A stretch of DNA of 64,000 nucleotides from Cucumis sativus (Eukaryota > Streptophyta > Magnoliopsida > Cucurbitales > Cucurbitaceae). Each line of letters begins with the position of its first letter. The stretch's first letter is position 1. Where the stretch lies: the NCBI RefSeq assembly GCF_000004075.3, contig NC_026656.2, positions 11,718,001 to 11,782,000 of the forward strand. Reading direction: 5' to 3'. A program made the translations under genes and the position numbers. Of this stretch, positions 11,701 through 20,200 are shown piece after piece. The notes below the pieces were generated by a model that was not told where the DNA came from, searched no databases, and worked only from the letters and a program-made list of their open reading frames with translations.

Positions 11701-14454
11701 ATAGAAAGTTAACGGCTAAGCCAGTAGGACTAGTAGTGGATCCATTATGTAGTATTTTTATACTCACTCTTTCTCTATGTTTAACTTTCTAGACAAAGGT
11801 AAAGAAACGTACAAGTTATCGAGCGACAAGGACCTGTGACTTGTCATATGTGAACTTAACGTTCTTGCTTATGTTTTTCTTACGTTATTTCCATGATTTT
11901 CATGATTTCATTGCGATATTTTTTTCTCCCGTTTGTTAAAGAGTTTGGTTAACATTTACGTTATATTTTCTTCAAACCTAGATAGGGCCCGAATAATTGG
12001 TTTATTTTCTTAGTAATTTTTAATGGTTTGTCAAACGCTTATTTTCAGATGGTTTGTTTTATCTTTTATTTAATAAAATGGGTAGACCTTGCGTTATTTT
12101 AAAAGTTCGAAAATGTTATTTCTTTTAGGTAATAACCTCATTTTATATTTGAAAAGTTTGATCGGTACAATATTAATTTAAAAATTTAGTGGATTTAAAT
12201 CACACATTTCATGCACATTATTGATCAAATCAAATTTGAAAGATAGTATAAATTAATATACTTAGAAAAATAAAGTTTAAATTTAATCAAATAAAACCCA
12301 AAAGAGTAGAAATCATGTTTTTTTTTAAAGTAATTATTATAATAGAGTTTTTTTGCAAAAATGTGAAAATTTTAATACATTCCATAAAACATAAAACCAA
12401 TCCGACCCAAACAAAAAAATTAATAAATATTTTGTCAAATATTCTATTTTGTTAATTTTGAGTATCTCCTCTCAAACATCGTTACTATTATTAATATTTC
12501 AAATTGGACATCAGCTTTCATCAAATACTTAAGTTATTCCATTAACACTGAAACCAAAATTAAATATTTCTCAAATGTTAAAAATTGATTAAGTTTTGTT
12601 AAAAGAAAATTGATATTTAATTTAGATGTTAGTAATTTTTATTCCAATCTTCCACTAAATCCATAACTATTGAAAAAATTGATTTTGACTATTTCTTCCA
12701 AAGAATCCCAGCTAGTTGTGAAGTATGATAGTTTTTAAGGTTGCTTTTCAATGTTTATGTGATTTGGAAAATTTGTAGTTACATTCAAAAATTTCAATTA
12801 AAAAAATTGAACTCTCAAACACTTATACAAGCTTTGAAATTGAAACTTGAAAAATTAAAGGTGTGCTTGGTAATGTTTTCGTTTCTTGTTTCCTGTTTCT
12901 GTTTTCATTTTTAAAAAAATAGAAGTGTTTGGTAACGTTTCATGTTTCTTGTTCTAAAAAAAATAGAAACGTTTATCATTTTATAAAAAATTGTTTGAAA
13001 AAAAATAGTTTCTTCCGTGACTGTCAATTACTTCTATTAGTTTTTTTTTTTCTCAATTATTTTTATTGGTTTTCTTTTCATTTTTCTCAAATTCTTTTTA
13101 TTAATTTCATTTTCTTTTTTCTCAATTCTTTTTATTGGTTTTCTTTTCTTTTTTTCAATTATTTTTCTATTTCATTTTCCTCTAGTAATTTTCTTTTCTT
13201 TCTTCTTCTTTCCCAAAATAACCACTCTCCACGTCGGTTTTTTTCTTCATTTTCTTCCTCTTTTTTCAATACAAAGAACACATATATTTCTCTTCTTCCT
13301 CTCATTTCCATCTCTTTTCCAAATAACCATCATCTTTCTCTTCCTCTCATTGTCTTCACAGTCTTCCTCTTCATCTCTCATTGTCTTCCTCTTTGCGTGA
13401 ATTGTGTTTTCGCTGTCGATTTTTGTCTTTCTCTTTACCATGGGTTTCAGTCCTCCTCTTCATTGTGGGTTTTTGTCTTCCTCTCGTAAGCTCTATCCTT
13501 CATATCTCAATCTTTCATCTCGTTCTCCATAAGATTACAAGAAGACTTTCTAATCTATGTTTGATAATTTTATTTTATTTTTTAGGTTTAATAGAGGACA
13601 TATATTTTTGTTTGATGTTTAATTGAATTAAATTTGAATAAAATAAAAAATAAATCTAAAAAAATCAAGAAACAAGAAACAATTATCAAACCCGTTTTTA
13701 TCTTTTGATCTAATAGAAGAAGTAAGGGAAACCTAGGAACATGAAACAAGAAATAAGAAACAGAAAACAAGAACGTTACTAAACGTGTCCTAAATTCAAT
13801 TTTAATTTTGGGTATAAGTAGAAGGATCATGTATGTTTTATTATGAAAGTTTGTCAATCTTGCAATTTGCCTACCTAAATCTCTAAGCATTTGTCTTCTC
13901 TTATCTAAATTTTAGTTTTGTTTTTGAAAAATATAAATTCATATTTGCAAAACAATAAAGTAAAATTAAAATAATAATAATAATAATAATAATAAATTGA
14001 GATATACTTTACTTTACCTGTTCACATGTGCCGCAACCCACCGTAGAGCATCCCAACAGTCCTCGTAGCAGGCGGGGATAGGATGCTCCGGCGCGAGGCG
14101 GTATTCAACGGAGACCGCAACGGCGTTGGCCTTGGCAGCAAGAGAGCCCACGTGCTGGTGGTACTGCAAACTGAAAGCCGATTCGATGCAGAAGGCTCCG
14201 CCGTGGACGTACAAGAGGAGGGGCAGCTTTTGATTTGGATCAGCGGAGGAGGGGATGAAAACACGAGCCGACACAGCAGGATCTGTCGAGATGGTGACGT
14301 CTTTGGATCGGAAAGGGGATTTAGGGTCGTCGGCGTCGGCGGGAACAATATCGGAGGTGGTCATGAGTCGTTGGACGCGACCGTCAGTGTAGACTCTTAA
14401 AAAGGGAAAGAAATCGAAGGCTACATCATCGTTTTTGTTTGTTGAAGAAGCCAT
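8706..14454 (-). CDS. Plant carboxylesterase (CXE family), two exons with a 4.8-kb intron
   Basis: Exon 1 is 14454-14018 (437 nt) and exon 2 is 9180-8706 (475 nt). The junction AAC AG|gtaaag ... caacag|A GAT is phase 2 and gives ...AAHVN-R-DGSEPWLN..., exactly the family sequence. The product is 303 aa. The oxyanion motif is HGGA (residues 84-87; the neighbouring paralogue has HGGG). The nucleophile is Ser168 in GDSAG, the acid Asp245 in LAENDFLKSG, and the base His277 in ENHVFH. The start is ATG 14454 (MASSTNKNDD). The segment between the lid and the acid (WKYLCSETKLLRPTIEDLA, 212-230) is shorter than in the paralogue and lacks its DDP..NP motif. Probable role: cytosolic ester hydrolase, substrate unknown. 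It is on the same strand as the CXE at 4656 and is probably a tandem duplicate. It seems intact, but reduced activity cannot be excluded. Confidence 0.88.
10116..12169 (+). mobile_element. Solo LTR, probably Ty3/gypsy type
   Basis: It starts TGTAACACTTTAAAATTAAA and ends GATCGGTACA. TGTAACA...(T)GTACA is the end pattern of many plant gypsy LTRs. Flanking 5-mers are ATACT (10111-10115) and ATATT (12170-12174), a target duplication with one mismatch. Length is 2,054 bp including a nested MITE. There is no internal coding region or second LTR, so it is a recombination-derived solo LTR. Assignment rests on ends and style; a database comparison was not possible. Confidence 0.55.
10440..10704 (+). 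mobile_element. MITE, family A copy 2 (degraded), nested in the solo LTR
   Basis: It is collinear with the MITE at 8143-8436: AAATAATTAAGTATATA, a run of A/T, TTTGTAAATATAGTAAAA, TCTATCAATGATA, TGATAGACCATA, TTTTGTTATATTTAC, then the right end ATCACAATTACCC. The left end is eroded, so the start is approximate. Same orientation as copy 1. Confidence 0.65.
12860..13790. mobile_element. Non-autonomous terminal-inverted-repeat element (931 bp)
   Basis: The left end GGTGTGCTTGGTAATGTTTT and the right end AACGTTACTAAACGTGTCC are imperfect inverted repeats. The similarity continues for ~60-100 bp as TTTCTTGTTTC / GAAACAAGAAA runs. TAAA directly flanks both ends (12856-12859 and 13791-13794). The interior is pyrimidine-rich with no transposase. 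A second copy of the terminal motif (GTGTTTGGTAACGTTTC) lies 65 bp inside the left end. The superfamily (hAT- or Harbinger-like) was not decided. Confidence 0.6.
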
Positions 14455-14516
14455 TGTTAGTGAGGTAAAGAAGAAGAAGAAGAAGAAGAAAGGCAACCGG
14501 TGGTTTGGTTTGTAAG

Positions 14517-14525
14517 TTATAAATA
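14517..14525 (-). promoter_or_regulatory. Candidate TATA box of the second carboxylesterase
   Basis: TATTTATAA on the minus strand lies 63-71 bases upstream of the ATG at 14454, leaving a short leader that includes a (CTT)n tract (14468-14491 on the plus strand as GAA repeats). Position and sequence fit a plant TATA box; no transcript start data are available. Confidence 0.45.
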
Positions 14526-14935
14526 AAGATAAGAAGTGGCTGAGATTTTAATGTGGAGAAAGTTGTATTCATTATTATTGAATGTGTGTACACGCAATGA
14601 GTTACGTTAGCTTCAAATAAAAAATATATTGGAAAATGAAAATATATGTATGTTTCCATTTTTGTAATCATCTTTTTATTTTGTTCGGTGTTACTTTTAT
14701 CATAAATTTTTTATGTAATTTAATTTAGTGATTGTGCTTTTTTTTTTTTCTTGCTTATTTTTGTTTTATTTGAGAAAGATAAAAAGGAATATTGTGCCCA
14801 AGATTCTGGTATAGATTGTCCATTTCATTTTCACATTTTACTTTGGAGTAGTAGGGACTATTTGTTTCCTAACCTTCAAAATAAAATATGCATGCTTAGG
14901 TTAAAAATAAGAGTTTTAATGTGATTATAAAGTCT

Positions 14936-14974
14936 TTTTTTTATCATATATATATATATATATATGATAAAAAA
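14936..14974. repeat. Perfect TA-centred palindrome
   Basis: TTTTTTATCA followed by ~19 bases of alternating TA and then TGATAAAAAA. This is a near-perfect hairpin of about 18 bp per arm and could extrude as a cruciform. There are no flanking signs that it is a gene or a terminator. Confidence 0.7.
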
Positions 14975-15794
14975 AGAAATTTTATAATTTTATAAAGTTT
15001 TATATTACTGTGAAGAAATTTAATTTAAATTAAATTTTTTAATAATGTTATTTTTAAAATATAATGTAAAAAGTAAGGTAGGTGGAAAAGTAATGTAAAA
15101 AAAATACTAGGGCCCAAAATCATGGATCTCATCAATGAGTGGGACTGAAATCGTGTACATACACGACTCCATTCACATGTCTATCATGTGCGGCGTTAGC
15201 TGCAGTTGACTGCCACATTTTTCAACATGAAGAGCGTCGTGGGTCGTGGATTGGATACATTACTTCACCGCTTTAAAACCCTAGTTGCTCACCATTCTAC
15301 CTACTTTCACGAAAAAAAAAGTTTGCCTCCTACTTGACCTTTAATAATTTAAGAAAAAAAATCCCTCTCGCTTTCGACTTTCACCGTCCCATAAGGTATG
15401 TTTGCTTTCTTTTATTTTATGGTTTTGTTGTACTATATTTGTAATTACCAACTCTTGTTAATATATATATATATCAAGAATAACTTTCTTGAAAAGGGAA
15501 AAACTAAAATTTTTATTAAATAAATGTTAGAAAAACATAAAATTTGTAAATTTAATAAAATACTATAATAATATGACATGTAGGAAACAATTCTTTAAAT
15601 AAAATAAACTTAAATAAATAGGATGAAAAATTAGTGAGAAATATCTAAAAACAAAATAGTGAAGAACTTATAAATGAAGGCATAAGCAAAACTGCTTTTC
15701 GAATTCTCTGCCTTTACCTAAACTATTAAACATAGAAAAGAGTGAGTATATAATATATACAGTAAAAAACCCAAAAACCCAAAAACCCACTACT

Positions 15795-15893
15795 GGTTCC
15801 ATTAAGTGTCTATTAACTTTCCATTAAGACTTTCCATTAAGATTTTGTGTGGTTCCATTAAGTGTCTATTAACTTTCCATTAAGATTTTGTGA
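15795..15893. repeat. Short tandem repeat, two units
   Basis: GGTTCCATTAAGTGTCTATT begins at 15795 and again at 15851. Within the first unit CTTTCCATTAAGA is itself duplicated, making that unit 13 bp longer. This is a local slippage product. Confidence 0.75.
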
Positions 15894-15899
15894 GGAGGT

Positions 15900-16830
15900 A
15901 TTCGAAACTATCACGTGCTTGATAGAACACACACAATCTAGTGATCTCATCTATTGATGAATTCAAAGAAACACCTATGATATCGGGTTGTAACAATCGT
16001 ATCCGATGGAACACATGCAATCTAATGATCTCAAAGAAACACTCTCATCTGTCGATGAACCTGAAGGAACATCTATGATATTGGATTGTTGTGATCCAGT
16101 CGAACAACTTATAAATATAACTATAACATGACAGACTGGTGGTCGACACACAGTCATACATAAATCTATGAAAATAGTGGTGATCTCGAGGGACACCCAT
16201 ATGAGTAGAATCCTAATAGACAAAGTTAACATAACACTCACCCATAGCATGTAACATCATCATAAACATTATAAACATGACATGAATATTAATCAAATCG
16301 ACCATGACTAACACTCCCCACCTCTCATTCGTCCAGCCGACACCAGTACCTCTGAGTGTGGTGCGTTGCTTGAAACGTCGGATGACGACCACCCTACGCT
16401 GCCCCTTTCGCGAATTACCCATATCTAAAGTTGGGTTTCCTTTGTGTCGTTCTGTTCGAGTTCCTGAACGATTTGGTCGCCAGTCGAATTCTCCATCACC
16501 CAGTCATACTTCGTCACTATTTCGGAACCCATCACCATTAGCTTTGCTCCTTTCTAATCACCATTTCACCTCGAATAGTAGATTAGAGGTAAGTTTCATT
16601 GTTTTAGTTGGCTTTTATTTTAGATTTTCGAATACTTATTGAGTTTTGGCTTGAATGGAGGCTAGATTTGAGGTCTTGGAAGAATTTAGCTACTGTTTAA
16701 CCAATAAATGAATAAACTTTTGGGTATTCTCCACGAATTTAGACCAAATTACTGTGGAAAAGCGTATAAACCGGAGGAATCAAGTTATTGACAGTAGCAA
16801 ATTAACCCTAACGGAAAAATTCCAAGTAAG
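15900..16830 (-). mobile_element. Probable decayed LTR-retrotransposon sequence
   Basis: Relatively GC-rich, non-coding sequence. It has the look of degenerate plant gypsy LTR/leader DNA (repeated GGAACAC(A/C)TGCAATCTA and GATCTCAAAGAAACAC phrases at 15933-16070, and CGTCGGATGACGACC at 16376). No LTR ends, primer site or coding domain was identified, so the class and limits are guesses. Confidence 0.3.
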
Positions 16831-17469
16831 TTCTTTATGAAGGATAATTATTTTGAAAAAAAGATATTTATTAAGAAAGAGGTTAATTATATTTTGAAAA
16901 AATACAATTATTTGTAAAGGTATATTAATTTTTGAGAAAATGATTAAAAGATGATTTGATGGGAGTTTTAAGATGGAAAGAGAAATTTATTTGATTTTTT
17001 TCTATAGGAAAAGAAAGAGAAAAGGAGAATAGTAATAATAGTAATAATAACAATATATTTTTTTTACGTTAGGTTTCTTCTTTTTCTTTGCATAAGAGGA
17101 CTGCCTAACCTATTATTGTTTTTTTTATTATTTTGCCGAAAAGTTTAAATAAATAATCTCTCAATAAGCTTTTGTTGAGTTACTTATAGAATAGGAGAGA
17201 CTCCATCAGGTGGTGTTTCAATAAATAGTTGGCGTTTATTAGATATCGAGACATCAAAGAGAGTAAATCTATGTGTTCTTTGTATTCCTTCATTAAATTA
17301 GATTTAATTCCAAAAATATTTTTAATTTAGATTCTATATATACTTAATTTTGTCAATGTACGGTTATTTCCAAAACTTAATTAAATTTGAGTTTTAGTCT
17401 CTAAAAAGTTTTTTTTACCATATAAGACTCTTATCTCTTCCGAGTTGATATTGCTTTTATTACACAAAG

Positions 17470-17935
17470 GTATGATATTCATTGATATTGTTTTGATTTT
17501 TGAGTGGTAGGTAAGGTATGTGTTATCAATTTGTACATCCATTGTTATTGTTTTGATTGAAGAAATTAAAGGGTATGAGAAATGCAGTGGTTAAATGACT
17601 CATGACCTTTGTTTGTATTGTTTTGATTGGAAGGTTGAGATATCATATATGCATTATGCCTGCGTAAGTACTTGTGCATTTATGTTCGTATTGTTTTATT
17701 TGTGAGGGTTGGGTGAGATATGGATAAGATAACATATGGTTGTTGCTGGTATTATTTTTTTACTATGTAGAGGCATGTCCTTCATCGATATCGTTTTGAT
17801 TTTAGAGGGTTGTGTCAAGTATGCATAGTGATCAACTCGATGATATTGTTTTTTTTTCCTCTTTTTGTAGGAGAGAGAGTGGTTGAGAAATGCATGATTA
17901 TCTTATGCCCTTTGTTTGTATTGCTTTGATTGCAG
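17470..17935 (+). repeat. Diverged minisatellite-like array (~60-75-bp units)
   Basis: A core (T/C)ATTG(A/T)TATTGTTTTGATT recurs near 17480, 17540, 17612, 17683, 17745, 17783, 17841 and 17913. Most copies are followed by GAGGGTTG-like and GAGATATGCAT-like sequence, giving about eight diverged units. No coding potential. Confidence 0.6.
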
Positions 17936-18254
17936 GGGTATGTGAGATATATATTATAGCTTTGTGCTTATGACAATATTTATAATATCATGAGTATTTT
18001 GGGTATAATTAAAGGGTAGGGTGTAACATCATTTTGTTTTATTCCTTCTTTGTTTGATGGATGTGTTTAAGTTCATGTGTGTTTGGAGGTATTTTATATA
18101 TACTATACGTGACACAAAAAGTTTGAACAAGTTTATGTACAACTTCCACCAACAAATTTTATATGCATTGGATGATTGACACACAAAAATATGCATGTGT
18201 TACGATGAAAATAATTTAAAACTTTATTTCTAGCTTATGTGTATTGATTTTTTT

Positions 18255-18467
18255 TTATGTAATGAAACAATAATTAAGGTACATTTCAGATATAGCACGA
18301 TGAGTCAAAATATTTACAAAATCTTGAGAAAGAAAATGCATCTGACAACCCTTAAGTGGTAACAATAATAAATTTGTAATTTGAAGAAGAATGTGACCTG
18401 TAAAAAAAGGGAAAAAGATTTGTACATCGATGTGGCACTTACCACACATGGTCTGATGCTTAATCAA
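18255..18467 (-). other. Unrecognised 70-codon open frame
   Basis: The reading includes CGKCHID and QDFVNIL phrases that faintly recall a copia RNase H tail, but the order and spacing do not hold up. Neighbouring sequence shows no LTR or polypurine tract. I list it only as unassigned. Confidence 0.15.
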
Positions 18468-19143
18468 AATGTGTGTTTCAAGTACAACACTTTAGTATTA
18501 GAATGGATTTATTTTCTTAGGCCTTAATGATATATTTATAGTAGAATCATACCTTATATTAGGTGTCTTTATCCAACGTTTCTAATCATATAAAGTTATT
18601 TTGTGAGCTAAATGGGACAAAACAAGGAGGTTGGCTAAGTCGAAGGCCGAGGAGCTAGGTTGGTTTAAGCTTTTGATCGTACAAACCATTTTCTTCCTAA
18701 GATTCAGGTAGGCCATAGTACACATTGTTTAACAAACAAAGAGGGTTTGACATCGGTCAAGGCAAATCGGCAAATCGGGTTTCTTTCGCTCAAACCCCAA
18801 TTAACCTGTTTTCTAAAACCTGTTTCATTCTTTTGGTTTAGTTGTTTGTCTACTTGTTATTGACTTCTCTACGCGATAACTTTTTTGATTTTGGGTTCTG
18901 TTTTCTTCTACCTAACCAAAGACAAGTTTAAAGAAAAAAGAAAAGCAGTAGAAATGGTGAAGACAGACGGAGAAGTTAGAAGAAGAGAGAAAAATGGTAA
19001 GTATTTTAGCCATTTTATACAAATATTTTACATCTTACTTACAAGAATTTGTTTTTGTAAAAATATTACATAATTAATTAAGAAAACGAAAATGTAAAAC
19101 TTAATAGTTAATATAAACTAATGTTTGAGTTTAATGTCATCAA

Positions 19144-19215
19144 GTCGTTGTAGTATAGTGGTGAGTATTCCCGCCTGTCACGCGGGTGACCCGGGTTCGA
19201 TCCCCGGCAACGGCG
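19144..19215 (+). tRNA. tRNA-Asp (GTC)
   Basis: 72 nt. The acceptor stem GTCGTTG pairs with CAACGGC (one T-G wobble), with discriminator G. The A box region TAGTATAGTGGTGAG and B box GGGTTCGATCCC are intact. The anticodon stem CCCGC/GCGGG closes loop CTGTCAC with anticodon GTC at 19177-19179. No intron. It is followed at once by a T-run, so it should be a functional Pol III gene decoding Asp GAC/GAU codons. Confidence 0.97.
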
Positions 19216-19219
19216 TCTC

Positions 19220-19227
19220 TTTTTTTT
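19220..19227 (+). terminator. Pol III terminator of tRNA-Asp
   Basis: A run of eight T residues starts five bases after the tRNA 3' end, the normal RNA polymerase III stop signal. Confidence 0.85.
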
Positions 19228-19741
19228 CATTTTATTTTTCAATAATGATTTTGCCATTGGAAATTGGGTTTGTTTTCTTCAAATTGGGCCGGATAATGAA
19301 GTTGGGTCTACAAGGCCCTAAACATATTTAATGGGCCTCATAAATTCGGCCTTCATTATTAATTGAAATAATTAGGGAAAACACCAATGTCATAAAATTT
19401 TATTTTTCACTTTGGTAAGATTTCGATATTTTTATTAATCGATTTCTCTTTTGAATTAAAGTTTAAATATTATAAATTCTCAAAAATATAATGTAGTTTA
19501 TTGTTATAAATATTTTATTATACATTTATTATCTACCTTAAAACTTATAAATTTTTTAATAAATATAACAAAGAAAATATATACTGCGTATGTAACAAAA
19601 ATAAAAAAAAAATCCATGAAATTGGTTAGTTTTTTAAAAAATTCTAGGTTTGTCTTTATTCTCTTCTTCAATTTTCTTATCTCTTCTTCTCTCATTTTTT
19701 TTAAATATTTTTGTTTGCTCTTCATTTCCATATTCTTTCTT

Positions 19742-20200
19742 GCGTTTTTTTTCTTCTTCTGCAATTTTTTTTTTTCAAATTGTTATTTGGTTGTTTATGA
19801 TCGTCCGTCAAATATAAAAGATTGTGAAAAAAAATTATTGGAATATTAGATTGTAAGATGTAAATGACCGTGTACCAAAAATAGTCAAATCTAAATAGTT
19901 GTTTCCCAAATATAAACAACCATGTACCTAAAGTACAAAAAAAACTTTTTAAAAAAATATCATTCAGATTTAACTACCCAAATTTAAACGATCAAATTCC
20001 AAAAAATCTTTGAAAAAAAATAGTAGAGATTTGGATACCCAAATTTAAATAATCAGATCTAAATGATAATGTACTGAAAAAAAAATCGATTACATATGGA
20101 CCCAAATCTAAACGATTATTTTTCAAATATATTAGACGCTCATGTCATTTAATAGTGAAATATTTTTTGTATTTTCTATTGTGGGTCCGAAACTTTTTTC
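19742..20200 (+). repeat. Dispersed repeat with GATCGT / CAAATATAAAAGAT motifs (copy 2)
   Basis: Collinear with 2893-3118: a T-run, TATGATCGTCCG, CAAATATAAAAGATTGTG, GACCGTGTACC, several TAAACGATCA / TCTAAACGATTA units, and the terminal GTATTTTCTATTGTGGG. It is about twice as long because it holds more of the short AAATCTAAACGAT-type units. No ORF of interest. Confidence 0.5.

Larger units (their letters stand above)
9181..14017 (-). other. Large transposon-filled intron of the second carboxylesterase
   Basis: 4,837 bp bounded by GT (14017-14016) and AG (9182-9181) on the minus strand. It contains a solo gypsy-type LTR (10116-12169) that itself carries a MITE (10440-10704), and a ~931-bp terminal-inverted-repeat element (12860-13790). 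About two thirds of the intron is therefore recognisable insertion sequence. The rest (9181-10115, 12170-12859, 13795-14017) is AT-rich, with an (AAT)n run at 13970-13994 next to the donor. ORFs in it, such as 12929-13489, are pyrimidine-rich low-complexity readings, not genes. Confidence 0.8.
14530..19143. other. Intergenic region upstream of the second carboxylesterase
   Basis: No supported gene. It contains a perfect TA-rich palindrome (14936-14974), a 5'-leader-like segment ending in CATAAG|GTATGT near 15396, a short tandem repeat (15795-15893), a probable decayed LTR (about 15900-16830), and a ~60-75-bp minisatellite-like array (17470-17935). The remaining sequence is AT-rich without recognisable content. 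Confidence 0.55.

Noticed and set aside
12929..13489. 186-codon plus-strand ORF
   Set aside because: It is almost pure Phe/Ser/Leu from TTT/TCT-rich DNA and lies wholly inside the TIR element in an intron.
18255..18467. Copia RNase H fragment
   Set aside because: Only a few residues match, in the wrong spacing, and no LTR or polypurine tract is nearby.
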